64,000 nt of DNA, taken from the NCBI RefSeq assembly GCF_019578655.1, contig NC_063264.1, positions 20,917,688-20,981,687 of the forward strand. Reading direction: 5' to 3'. The first letter of the stretch is position 1. Every line of letters begins with the position of its first letter. The notes beneath the pieces are model-generated. The model searched no databases, was not told the origin of the DNA, and worked only from the letters and a program-made list of their open reading frames with translations. This stretch comes from Ricinus communis. Lineage: Eukaryota > Streptophyta > Magnoliopsida > Malpighiales > Euphorbiaceae. Shown here one piece after another: positions 11,246 through 22,964 of the stretch. The position numbers were made by a program, and so were the translations under genes.

Positions 11246-12902
11246 TGATGAATAAGAGTATCGGTCCACTAGGGACCTAATTTTGAGTACTATCTGTAAT
11301 CATATACTAATGTTTAGCAATCAAAATGTTGTTTGGGTATAATAATATTTAAAAGTAAAGCAATCTTGAAAATAAAGGTTAAAACAATTGGTAAACTTAT
11401 CAAGGATAAAGCTTATTTAGGTAGTGAATCCCCTTAATAGTTAAATATTTTATGAAACAAACAACAATTAAATCCAATCAAGAGTTGAGTTAGCATTCCA
11501 CCAAATTAGGTTTAAACCTTTCTCAAGTGATTAAACCCCTAATTCCTAAGAGGAGAGAGAGGAATCTCTTCTCAAACCCACTCACTTAGGTCATGCAATG
11601 AGATTAAGAAACTTTTAAACCAAAGTATCTTGTAGATATATCTTTAATATCCTGATCAATCCTCAATCCCTAAGATGTAATCAATTTATAAAAAGTTATC
11701 TCTAATCAGTTTATAAAAATAAATCCCAATCAATACATCAACTTATCAATTGAAATAGATAATTAAGCAATCAAAAGGAAGAAACAACTCATAGAAAAGA
11801 TTAATTGCATTAACTTTGAACTAATCCATACAAAATAAATTAGGGTTCATCAAAACCCAAATAGCAAGAAAGTTAATTCCTAAACATCACAATAATAAAA
11901 TTAAGATTAGGGAGAGAAGATCTTAAACAATTCATGGAAGAGTAAAGATGAAAATCTTCAATCTTGGAAAGTAATGAAGGAAATAATGTTCTTCCTTGAG
12001 AAATGACCAATAAAAACCCTAAAAATGAAAGAAAAAATGAAATTTCCAAGTGTTTCTCTCTGTAAAAATGAATAAATGATGGAACTCCCTTAAAACAATC
12101 CTAAAATTTTATTTAAATAGTATATTTTGATGATTGACATAGGGACCACATAGGCACCACACGACAGTGTGACGTCCTTAGCTTTTTGTAGCTTGAATAT
12201 GTGTCTCTTTCTATTCTTTACTTTGCAGGCTATTTTAAGGCATTGTTGAAGTCGAATTTGAGGCTTACAGTCTTCATCAACATTGTAGCTCTTGAAGAGT
12301 AGTTCATTTTAGGATTTTAATCACCTCAATTAGACCTCTGTACCTCTAGATAAGGCCCAAACACTGAGACTGACCTAAAAAAAAACAGACTACACAACAT
12401 TTGAATTCACCCCAAGTTTTCTCATCCTTAGAAACCTAGTATGAAGTTGAGCCATTCATAAGAATTATAGCTTAGGAAGTCCTCTATAAATTTTATGAAG
12501 ATTACTTTTTAGTTCCTAGACTTATAAGATTATGAAAACTGCATTGAGTCTAATGCAATCAAATCTGCGTAATGCTGAAATTTACCTATTTCTTCCACAC
12601 GAGGAGCACACGGCCGTGTGAGCTTCCCGTGTGGACCCTTCGTGCAATCTGCCATTTTATACAACTCACACAGGAAGGCTAAACAGCCATGTGGCTTCTT
12701 GTGTCAGACTGAACTTTGGATAAATATGTCTTTTCTTTACTAGATTCTCATATTTTTTGATTCCATTTGACTCCTTGACATGTATTATCCTCAAAGTACC
12801 TAACAGAACTAAAAATCAAGCTTGAACAAACAAATCAAACTCATTTAAAGTTAAAATTAATATAAAATAAAACTCAAAACTAAGTTCCTTTTGCACTTAT
12901 CA
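11246..12902 (-). mobile_element. LTR of a gypsy-type element, reverse orientation, probably solo
   Basis: On the minus strand it runs from TGATAAGTGCAAAAGGAAC (at 12902) to ...TACTCTTATTCATCA (at 11246), with TGATRA...CATCA ends. A CACACGGCCGTGTG palindrome lies at 12608-12621, in the GC-rich zone also seen in the other Athila-type LTRs here. No internal region or second LTR is adjacent. The 5-bp flanks (TACAA and ATATT) do not match, so the ends may be slightly misplaced or the flanks rearranged. Confidence 0.6.
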
Positions 12903-14040
12903 ATATTCATGAAAGTGTAGGTGCCTCATCATACTGAGGTCTTTAATACTTAAGGATTTGTTAAAGGACTTAATGTTTTGAAGTTTGTAAGGTTGCCTCA
13001 TCATGATAAGGTCTTTAGATGAATTTATAGGGATCTGTTTTGAGATGCAAGACTTCATATTCATAAAATGTAGGTGCCTCATCCTGATGAGGTCTTTGGA
13101 TGAATCCATAAGGATTCATCTTCAAAATGTAAGACTTCATATTCATGAAGTGTACGTGCCTCATCATGGTGAGGTCTTTAGATGAATCCATAAAAATTCA
13201 TCTTCAAAGTGTAAGACTTTATATTCATAAAGTGTATGTGCCTCATCATGGTGAGGTCTTTGTATGAATCCATAAGGATTCTTCTTCAAAATATAAGGCT
13301 TTATATTCATGATGTGTAGATGCTTCATCATGGTAAGGTCTTTGGATGAATCTATAAGGATTTCTCTTTAAAGTATAAGACTTCATATTCATGAAGTGTA
13401 GGTACATCATCATAGTGGGGTCTTTGAAAGAATCCATAAGGACTCGTCTTCGAAATGTAAGACCTTATATTTATGACGTATATGCGCCTCATCATAATGA
13501 GGTCTTTGGATAAATCCATAAGGATTCGTCTTCAAAGTGTAACACTTCATATCAATGAAGTCTACGTGCCTTATCATGGTGAGGTCTTTGGATGAATCCA
13601 TAAGGACTCCTCTTCAAAGTGTAAGACTTAATATTCATGAGGTGTACATGCCTCATCATGGTGAGGTATTTGGATGAATCCATAAGGATTCGTCTTCAAG
13701 CTGTAAGACTTTCATGAAGTCTAGGTGCCTCATCGTAATGAGGTCTTTAATACCGAATCTTTAAGGATTTGTTAGAGGACTTTAATATCTTAAAATTTTT
13801 AAGGTTTCTTCATCATGGTGAGGTCTTTTAATACCGAATCTTAAGGGATTCATTAAAGGACTTCAATATCTTGAAGTTTTCAAGGTTGCCTTATCATGGT
13901 GAGATCTTTAAATGAATCCGTAAGGATCTGTCTTGAGATGTAAGACTTCATATTCATGAAGTATAGGTGCCTCATCATGGTGAGGTCTTTGGATGAATCC
14001 ATAAGGATTCGTACCTCAATATGGTGAGGGTTTAAACACC
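12903..14040 (+). repeat. 82-bp satellite array (about 13 units)
   Basis: The recurring GCCTCATCATGGTGAGGTC starts at 13076, 13158, 13240 and 13322, giving a period of exactly 82 bp. Every unit contains three inverted repeats: CCTCATCATGGTGAGG; GAATCCATAAGGATTC; and ACTTCATATTCATGAAGT. Several reverse-strand frames of 60-70 codons here are by-products of the repetition and carry no domain. Confidence 0.9.
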
Positions 14041-15560
14041 TAATCTTTAAGGATTCGTTTTTAAGCTTCAATATCTAAAAGTTTTTTGAATGTTTGCCTC
14101 ATCAGAACGAGGTCTTTTAACTGCGAATCTCTAAGGATTCATTTTCTAAACTCTAATATCTCAAAGTTTTTTAAATGTTTGCCTCATCATAATGAGGTAT
14201 TTTAACTCTAAATCTCTAAGGGTTCATTTTTTGAACTTCAAAATCTCAAAGTTTTTCGAATGTTTGCCTCATCAAAATGAGGTTTTTTAAATCTGAAGCT
14301 TTAAGGATTCGTTTTTTGAATTTTAATATCTCAAAGATTTTTAAATGTTTGCCTTATCATAATGAGGTCTTTTAACTCTGAATCTCCAAGGATTCATTTT
14401 CTGAACTTTAATATCTCAAAGTTTTTTGAATGTTTGCCTCATCAAAACAAGGTCTTTTAACTCTGAATCTCTAAGGATGGATTCATTTTCTAAACTTTAA
14501 TATCTCAAGATTTTTTGAATGTTTACCTCATCAGAATGAGGTCTTTTAACTCTGAATCTCAAGGATTCATTTTCTGAACTTCAATATCTCAAAGTTCTTT
14601 AAATTTTTGTCCTCATTATAATGAGGTCTTTTAACTCCGAATCTCAAAGGATTTATTTTCTGAACTTCAATATCTTGAAGTGTTTTGAATGTTTTCCTAA
14701 TCAGAATGATGTCTTTTAACTCTGAATCTCCAAGTATTCATTTTATAAACTTTAATTTCTTGAAGTGTTTTGAATGTTTGCCTCATTAGATGAGGTCTTT
14801 TAACTCTAAATCTCCAAGGACTCATTTTTCTGAACTTCAATATCCCAAAGTTTTTTTTGAATGCTTGCCTCATTAGAATGAGGTCTTTTAACTTTGAATC
14901 TCCAAGAATTCTTTTTCTATACTTCAATATCTCAAAGTTTTTTGAATATTTGCCTCATCATAATCAGGTCTTTTAACTTTGAATCTCTAAGGACTCATTT
15001 TTTAAACTTCAATATCTCAAAGTATTTGAATGTTTGCCTCATCGGAACGAGGTTCTTTAACTATGAATCTCCAAGGATTCATTTTTCGAACTTCAATATC
15101 TTAAAGTTTTTTAAATGTTTTCCTCATCATAATAAGGTCTTTTAACTTCGAATCTTCGAGGATTCATTTTCTAAGCTTCAATATCTCGAAGTTTTTTGAA
15201 TGTTTGCCTCATCTGAACGAGGTATTTTAACTCCAAAGCTCTAAGGATTCATTTTTTAAACTTTAATATCTCGAGATTTTTGAATGTTTGCGTCATCAGA
15301 ATGAGGTCTTTTAAGTCCTAATCTCCTAAGATTCATTTTTTGAACTCAATATCTTAAATTTTTTTGAATGTCTGCCTCATTATAATGAGGTGTTTAACTC
15401 CGAATCTCTAAGGATTTATTTTTTGAACTTCAATATCTCGAACTGTTTTGAATGTTTTTCTCATCAGAATAAGGTCTTTTAACTCTGAATCTCCAAGGAT
15501 TCATTTTTATAAACTTCAATATCTCGAAGTTGTTTTGAATATTTGCCTTATCAAGTCTTT
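14041..15560 (+). repeat. 85-bp satellite subfamily (about 18 units)
   Basis: From about 14041 the unit changes: the GTTTGCCTCATCA anchor recurs at 14096, 14181 and 14266 (85-bp steps) and continues to about 15545. The three inverted repeats survive in altered form: CCTCATCAGAATGAGG, GAATCTC-aag-GATTC and ACTTCAATATCTCGAAGT. The array is therefore a second, derived or sister, subfamily of the 82-bp array to its left. Confidence 0.9.
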
Positions 15561-15790
15561 TAAACTTCATAGTTTTATATTTTCTTGCCTCTCACTTGTA
15601 GAGGTCTTTTCAACTCCAAATCTATGAAGTATTTCATGCCTCTCGCATTTAGAGGCCTTTTTGACCCCACATCTATGAACTGTTTGATGCCTCTTAATTG
15701 TGGAGGTCTTTGGTCACCTTAAGTCTTTAAAGTTTTTATTGCCTCTTATTGTAGAGGTCTTCTGTCTAGAAATCTCCTTCTGTTTGGTTT
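15561..15790 (+). repeat. Edge of the satellite: about 60-bp CCTCT...AGAGG units
   Basis: Four short units repeat 'tgcctct...tagaggtctt' (15581, 15642, 15692, 15742 approximately) with a CCTCT/AGAGG inverted repeat in place of CCTCA/TGAGG. They look like decayed or third-type units at the end of the array. Confidence 0.6.
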
Positions 15791-15799
15791 ATGATTAGT

Positions 15800-16110
15800 G
15801 CCGAATTACTAAAGATTAAGATGTCACGAGGATGAACTTCGCAAGCTAACCTCAAGCCTGTTACCATGGCCTCATATTCTGCAACATTATTAGTATCTTT
15901 GGACATAGTCTAACAACATAGGTAACTTTTACCTTTGATGGTCTTCATAAGATAATCCCTATGCCAACTCCCTTTTCATCGGAAGTGCCATCTACAAACA
16001 TACTCAAGGTTTCTTATTCTATCCTTTCTTCAGCCATATCAGCACTTCAATGTTAAAGTCAAGTTAGCCAAGACTTGGGCTTTAAATGCTTATCTTGGCT
16101 TGTGTTGGAT
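15800..16110 (-). pseudogene. Tat-type Ty3/Gypsy RNase H remnant
   Basis: On the minus strand, from about 16030 to 15800, broken frames give FVDGTSDEKGVGIGIIL, then after a frameshift a decayed AEYEAM..GLRLA-like block with the tail ..HPRDI. This order (VDGSSN..GSGAG.VL, then NNEAEYEAL..GLRLA) is typical of the second, archaeal-type RNase H carried by the Tat branch of plant Ty3/Gypsy elements. The acidic residues D and E of the two blocks are recognisable. Frameshifts and stops show it is dead. It abuts the satellite array, which may derive from the untranslated part of such an element. Confidence 0.65.
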
Positions 16111-16159
16111 ATCATGCTCAGTCAATTTGCAATGGCTTTGCCCGAACTGGGCCTAACTT

Positions 16160-17483
16160 TTCAATTTGCTAATTCTCAATCTTTTTCCTGGACCGTGGAG
16201 TCTAGCAATGCGAAACTCACTACTACGGCTTTTAATTTGATTTGACTCATAATTATCTTGTATAACATTGATGAAAAGGAACAAGGTTGAGTAAAACTCA
16301 GTAAGAGGATAAACAAATAACAAATGGAAACAAACAAAGATTTGTATTAAAAATGCATACAATACCATACTGTTCTTGAATACTTTTTTGCTGGAGAAAA
16401 ATATTGCTAAAGTACTGAACATAAATATTTGATAAAATAATTCTAGCTGGACAAGTAAAATTTTATAAAACTACATAAGTAATAATTACTTCAATATGTA
16501 TATGAAACTACAAATCCTTTTCTAGTTTAAAATCAACTAACTGCATAATCTTACTTCTATCTGAAAAATGTTTTGCTATTTCTGATATCATACCAAGAGA
16601 AAATAGTAACAATAAAATAAATAATTCAGTTGAAAATAATATACACTCATAGATGTACCCTACTGATCCCTGAAAACTTTGTTCGTAAAAACATCTCACC
16701 GGGCAGCCTAAATAATATAAAGTTACTTACTTTACCTTACTTTTAACCATGATATCACCAAAATGCCCCTACCAACACAAATATTTATAATAATACCAAA
16801 GATGAGATTTTTCCATTTAAACCCTATTTTTAATCAAAATTTACTTTTAAACCCCCTTGTAAAAATAAATATCAATTTAATCCTAGTAATTAAGTAATTT
16901 AATAAGTTAACACATTAAAATTTAAATACTGAAATTATTACTATCATGAGGCATTATTAATACTAAAATTCACTCAATTAAATTCTATAATGTTAGATCA
17001 TTTCTTAAAATAATATGCCTCTAAAAATGCAACTTACCTACTAATTTATAAATGATATCCTCATATTAAATTATAAATCACCTTACTAAAATAACATCAC
17101 TATCTCTACAATTTTATCTCAGATTTATAGCCTTATTATTATTTAGTTTTAAGAACTGAAATCTAATTATATGTATTTAATTATATATATTCAGATTTAG
17201 AAAATATAGAGTGCAACATTTACAATAAGTAATTTATCCTTTATATAACTCACTTAATTAATTATTTAAAAATTAAACTAATTTAATATAGTTTAATAGA
17301 TCCGTTTTTATTTTTATCTAGCATTAAAAATCCTCTTATAAATTATCCAATTTAAAATAAAAATTTCTTACTCTAGTCATATACATTAAATTAATAAAAC
17401 TTAGTTTTATTATCATCATTATCACAATCCTTATTATTATTATTATTACTATTATTATTATTATTATGGTATGGGCATTACAC
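16160..17483 (-). repeat. Degenerate LTR of the TGTAATACC family (reverse)
   Basis: On the minus strand the segment starts TGTAATGCCCATACCATAAT at 17483 and then follows the AT-rich first half of the LTR at 7333: runs of ATTATTATTA, the TAAAAGTAAATTTTG-like and GGGCATTTTGGTGATAT-like blocks occur in order. The far end is not defined; text up to about 16160 is unassigned but continuous with it. No coding capacity, no target duplication found. Confidence 0.5.
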
Positions 17484-17849
17484 AATTGGAGGAACATTGG
17501 ACCAATCTGGTTGATGTCTCAAGATGTCTCAAGGGTTAATATGTCTTTATCTTAATTGTGTAGGATTGAAAATAAGAACGTAGCTTTTGAGTAGTGACTA
17601 CCACGACTTGAGCAAGCTTCTCTACCTTTGGATACCACAATTGTAGGCGGCGGTTTCGTGCATGCACCTAGTTGTCTTTAGCGACTACAGCACTATAAGG
17701 CTTTTCAACCTAGTCAGAAACACACTAACTAGTCACTGCGACTGGCGCGGAGATGGAAATCGCCACCCGAGTAACTCATCGAGACACTTTTACTAATGAG
17801 TGATGTTTCTCAGATTCCGTAAAAAGCTTATGCCATAGATTTGGAAGTC
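17484..17849. other. Unassigned spacer
   Basis: About 370 bp between an LTR remnant and the Mutator-like element. It is less AT-rich than its surroundings; I see no coding frame, repeat or RNA gene in it. Confidence 0.4.
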
Positions 17850-18112
17850 GAATAATTCTTGAACTTTCAACTATTTTTCATTTTTAATCAATTATTTCAA
17901 AAGTTGCATTTAAACTCCTAAGCTTCTAATCTTTTTTTCTATTTTATTATTTTGAAATTTTTTTTCAAAATCACCAGTGAGAGGTGCTAATTTGGTAACC
18001 TGAATTGAAAAAGGGAGAAAAGAGAATTGACTTGATGAGTCAGTAAAAAACTCAACTAACTTATTAAAACGGTGTGTTTTGCACAAAATAAAAAAGGGGG
18101 AAAACCAAAATC
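17850..18112 (+). repeat. MULE left terminal inverted repeat
   Basis: From 'ataattcttgaactttcaac' to about 'gtgttttgcacaaaataaaa' this matches the reverse complement of 22965-23233 with scattered differences over about 250 bp. Shared blocks include ACTCCTAAGCTT, TCTATTTTA, GGTGAGAG or GTGAGAGG, TTGATGA.TCAG and GTGTTTTGCACAAAATA. Confidence 0.85.
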
Positions 18113-18603
18113 TTTCTACTATAACCCGAACTTTAACAAATACATAGAAAAGGTGAAACTGAAAAGTGAGAGCTTGTCTATGCTTGAAGGGAAGTGTTGT
18201 TGTGGTCCCCTAAGGTAACATTGGTCATTCGATTGAAGCTTAGAATTTTTTAGTGTACTGATAACCATTGGATCAAAAGCTAGGGCTTTGTTGGTATTGT
18301 GGCAACCATTGGATTGAAGTCTGGCATTACATTGCTGATAATTATAGGTATTGTTCCATGCTACTTGTATTTTTAATTATTTTTATTAATGAAACTAAGT
18401 AACTTGAGTTTCAAAATATGTGGTTAAAAGTAATTTAATGGAAGTATTTGTTAAGAAATAGTTTCAGTGACTTGAATTGCATGGTTTTAAAATAGCTTCT
18501 ATGACAATGCAGCCTGGATTCATTTGATATTGAACTTCACTATGGAGGGTTTTTTTACTGAGAATGACATGGGTGTTGAATATATTGGGGGAGAGATTGA
18601 AAT

Positions 18604-21467
18604 TTGAAGGGTTTAGACATAGACAAGATGGGCTATTTTGATATTGAATTTTATTTGAAAGACTTAGAATATGCTAAAATATTAAAGATTGACTATATGG
18701 ACCCAAATGGTGTTGGATATTATTTCTTTAATGAAGATAGGGGTGTTATGGATATGTTACATTGTATTAGGAATGTTTCCGTGATAGTGTATTGTGAAAC
18801 TGAGTTAATAGTTGAGTATATTGGTGTTAATGCAGTGGATGTAGGAGGGGACAAAGTTCATTATGAGAAAACTGATGAAGCTATCAAAGCAAGTTTTTTT
18901 GACAATAATGATGGAATTCACCTAGAGGATATTTTTGAGGCTTCTAGAATAGGGGATTTAATAATATTAATATTTTTATTTAATAATATTAATATTCATT
19001 TTTTATTTAATATTTAAATATTTATTTATGAATGTGATTATAGAGAATGATATGCATGAAGACCATAGCAGTGAAAGTGCAGAAGACCCAGACTATCATC
19101 TTGTTGAAGTATCTGAAACTGATGATGGCATGGATGATGGTGATTTTAGCTTTAATAATGAAAAGCACATTTAGGATAGAAAGAATTTGAGATGGCCAAG
19201 GACACATGAAGCTAACTCTGATGATGATGACAACCAAACAACCAGTGTGTGGAAAAGGATACTAACTGCCAGGAAAGAGAAGGGCAAAGGTGGTAAAAAA
19301 AGAGTTAACAAAAAAGCTGCACCAACAATAAAACCTTCACAACATAAGTCAACAACTATATGTGAGAATATAGAGCAATAAAACAATGGGTACAAAAGTG
19401 AATATGCTAGCTTTGATGATTCAATAATGACTACAGTGTCTAGTGAAGAAGGAGATCTAAGTCCACATAAGTCTAGGAGAGTGAGGCCAAAGGTGTATCC
19501 TCTTAATTGTGACCATAAGAATTTAAAGTTGGGAATAAGGTTAAAATTCAAAGATGCAAATGAGGGCAAGTATGCTATTTAGACATGGGCCATTCTGAAT
19601 GGACATAACATTACATGGAAGAGAAGTGGTGGAGGAAAATTGGATAGTAGGTGTATTGAAGGCTGTAATTAGAGGATGAATGGAAGCAAGCTCCAAGATG
19701 AAGACACATTTATGATTAAAACATATATTGGGGAGCACAACTGTCCTAGAGCACCAACCAATAGACAAGCAACAAGTGAGTGGCTGGCCAAAGAGTTCCT
19801 AGGTACTTTTAAGAGGAACCTTAATTATTCTACTAAGCTCGTGAAGGAGGACTTGAAGTTAAACTATGATGTCTCGGTGCCCCTCATGACTTGTTATAGA
19901 GCCAAGTGGAAGGCTCTAAACTAACTCAGAGGATCATTTCAAGAACATTATACAAAGTTGAAGTCCTATCAGGTTGAGCTGAAAAAGATGGACAAAGAGG
20001 GAAGATTTGAGTTCAAGACTGAGTTGGATGCTGCTGGTAGACAAGTTTTCCAAAGGCTCTATATTAGGTTCAATTCTTTAAAAAGAGGATACTTGGATGG
20101 TTGTAGAGTACTCTTAGGTTTTGATGCATGTTTTTTAAAAATAGAGCTAAGAGGGGCTTTACTAGTTGCTGTTGCAAATGATGCAAATAATAAAATGTAT
20201 CCTATTACATGGGATGTAGTAGAGCATGAGAATTAGGAAACTTGGACTTGGTTCTTCACAATTATGTCTAAAGGATTATGTATAATTGATCGACTTAGGT
20301 GGTCTTTCATGTCTGACCAACAAAAGGTAATCTTCACTATCTTTATTCTGACATATTTTAAATTGTTGTAACATATACAATATTTAATAAGATGGTTTTG
20401 TTTGCTTTGGCAGGGACTTAATTGTGCTAGGCATATATTATGCCAACTAGAAAAAGCATTATAATGGACCAAAATTTAAGAAGTTGTTCTGGGATGCTGC
20501 AAAGAGTACCTATGAGGCCTAGTTTTATTCAAAGTTGAAGGATCTTAAAGATGAGTCAGTTGAAGATTATGAAGCTTTTGTTGCAAAGGGTCCATATGTG
20601 TTTTGTAAGTCTCTTATATCTAGCTTTACACAGTGTGATAGTATAGATAACTATATCTGTGAGACTTTTAATGGATATATTATAAAGTCTAGAACAAAGC
20701 CAATTATTAAAATGTTAGAAGACATAAGAATTCATTAATGATGAGGATGCATGAGATTGCTAGGGAGATTAATGCTTGCAAAGACACAATATGCCCTAGG
20801 ATAAGGACAAAAATTAGAGAAGATTAAACAACTTATGAAGTTTAACAATATTAAACCAGCAGTGGGTAGGAAGTATGAGGTCAGTTTCTCTGATGAGCAG
20901 TATGTATTTGATCTAGTGGGCAAGTCATGTACATGTAGAGCTTAGGAATTGAATGGCATCCCTTGTTGCCATGCTATTTCATGCATATATTACTTGAGAG
21001 AGGACCCAGTGAACTATGTGCCATGCTATTTAGCAACTTATCAAAATGCATTGGCCGCAATTAATGGCTAAAGAGAATGGCCTGAGATCAATGAGGATCC
21101 AATACTGCCACCAGTTTTCATCAAACCACCTGGTAGGCCAAGGAAAAATAGGAGAAAATATCCTACCGAGGAAATAAAAAATCCCTACAAATTACCCAAG
21201 ACTGGTATAAAGATGAAGTGCCAAATATGTCTCTAATATGGTCATAATAAGAGATCATGCTAAATAAAGAATACACAGCCTACTGTGCCTCCAAAACCAA
21301 AGGGTAAACTTGGCAGACCAAGGAAAGAGGGAACTGCTACAACAATTGCTAAGAAAAATGCTAGAGTGGAACCAAGGAATGCTCAGCTTAGATTAAGAAA
21401 ACCAGGAAAGCTAGTAAATGAAGTAATGGCTAATGAGTTTAGAAAAAGGAACTTGGTAATTATTTAA
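18604..21467 (+). pseudogene. MuDR-type transposase pseudogene (MULE), SWIM zinc finger
   Basis: The reading runs through an N-terminal exon (18604-19017), then one frame from 19028 to the donor near 20325, a short intron (about 20326-20413, ending TTGCTTTGGCAG), and further exon sequence to 21467. Recognisable parts in order: acidic N-terminal region; WRP-type DNA-binding region (about 19500-19760, with GCNxRMNGS and GEHNCPR); MULE transposase core with GYLDGCRVLLGFDACFLK, where the D of FDACF is a catalytic acid; WDVVEHEN.ETWTWF; and a SWIM zinc finger at about 20925-20990 (C-T-C followed by IPCCHAI). A CxxC-HxxxxC knuckle and basic GRPRK tail (21140-21320) close it. At least ten stops interrupt an otherwise conserved frame, mostly where the family has Q or W, so it is a recently dead copy. 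In active elements the protein cuts at the terminal inverted repeats in the nucleus. Confidence 0.85.
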
Positions 21468-22339
21468 CTAAACTGTTTTTCTTATTTGCATGAGATTGTA
21501 TATGTAATTCATATTACATTTGATGTTTTATAGACTACACAAGGCTATAGAGTCAGAATTTTTTCAGAATCTGGAAATATATACTCTAGGGTAAGTAATG
21601 TATACTTTTTGAATTTTAATACAAATGTAATGGTGAGACATTGATGTTTACCCTCTTCTTTATGATAGATTCTTAGAGAAACTAGGGTAAACTACATCAC
21701 TAGGGCAATGGCATCTGCAGTAGCCTTCTACATCTTATGCCCCCCCCCCCCCCCACACACACGCCAAGCTATATCTGAAGGGCAAGCATACAAGACTGAC
21801 TAACCTTTAGCTAGTAGCATAGCTAGATAGTTATGTCCTATCCAAGCTAATAATCTGAACCTAGAAACTCAAAGATCAGTGGTTACGGCAAAGGGTAATA
21901 CATGAGGACCAAATACACAATGATCAATGGCTTGTACAAGAATTCCCCGCCCTAAATTCATTTTGAAGCAAAAGAATCATTGACTTTATTTTGTTTTATT
22001 AGCATATACTACATGGATGGAAAATAAATACTATGATTTTATGGCATTATATATGCCCCTTTTGAGTTCTATTTTTTGTAGGCCTTGCTTAAGGCATTGT
22101 AATTACACAGTATATTTAAGAGTTGTAATTTGGGATATTTAGTTTTTTCATGAACTCATAATTGGTAATGAATGATTGGAGAATTCTGGTAAACAATTTA
22201 GCAACATATATGCATGAGAAAATTTCATATCTTTATTAATCTTAAGGAAGCATTAATACATTGTCTAAAATTCTTTCTTGCCTTCCAAATAGCAAATAGA
22301 TTAATACAAATAACAAAGTGCTTACTACAAATTTTCCCA
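21468..22339. other. MULE internal non-coding segment
   Basis: AT-rich sequence between the two converging MULE genes. It contains a C15 run followed by CA repeats (21740-21763). Apart from an apparent short exon-like piece near 21530-21600 I see no gene. Confidence 0.5.
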
Positions 22340-22833
22340 TACAAAAGTCCTTTTGAGTTCCATCTTTTGCATCATTAATTTGTTCCTCTCCACCTTCAAA
22401 ACAGCCTTCGCCTCACTCACACTATACAATTCACTTAACAATCCACGAATTTCAGCTTCATAACTTTATAACTTCTGTTGAAGAACACCATTGATAGCAT
22501 CTTTGGTTTTCAGCTTTTCCTTTAATAATAGTTTTTTATTTTATTATCTCCAGTAATACTTCCCTCATTCTCCCAAAATAAGGTTCTTCGATCCGTTCAA
22601 AGTGTTTGTGGTCTCCAGGCTAAGTAGAACAGACAAGAAAAACATAGAATGAATTATATAATGCAAAATCACAACATATCAACATTGGCATAGCAAACCT
22701 TTTGCCTCAAATGACAATGATAAAACCTACGACCTGGGTTCTCAAGTATAAATGATGTTATCTGCAAACACTGCCCATGTCTACAAAACCCCCTAGACAT
22801 CAAAGATATAGAATTTGTGCTTCCTTGACTCAT
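22340..22833 (-). pseudogene. GRF-type zinc-finger protein remnant inside the MULE
   Basis: On the minus strand an ATG at 22833 opens a frame MSQGSTNS... that holds the block CRHGQCLQITSFILENPGRR followed by FYHC (about 22790-22715). The NPGRRFY.C signature is diagnostic of the GRF zinc finger, with cysteine ligands spaced as expected. The frame stops at 22669. After a likely intron ending CTACTTAG (about 22620), a second segment carries a charged, heptad-like region (LLSELYSVSEAKAVLKVE, about 22450-22380), fitting the coiled-coil tail usual in small plant GRF proteins. In-frame breaks in that tail suggest a pseudogene. It converges on the transposase. Function in transposition, if any, is unknown. 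Confidence 0.65.
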
Positions 22834-22964
22834 CTTTATCTCGCATATGACCAAATTTCCACAACCTTAAACCTTTCCTAACAACGATGGAAGGATTTCA
22901 ACTTTGGAGTTGCAGCAAACCTTAACACCTAATTTCAAATGAAGAAGAAAAGAATATAAAGATT

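Noticed and set aside
11246..12902. Target duplication for this LTR
   Set aside because: The flanking five bases TACAA and ATATT differ; no nearby shift gives a convincing match, so none is claimed.
12900..15145. Series of 60-83 codon frames on both strands
   Set aside because: Products of the 82/85-bp satellite; positions follow the unit phase and they contain no domain.
12903..15560. CRISPR-like array
   Set aside because: Units are contiguous satellite repeats without unique spacers, and the DNA is clearly plant nuclear.
19171..19569. 132-codon reverse-strand frame in the MULE
   Set aside because: It lies antisense to the recognisable transposase frame and has no similarity to known proteins.
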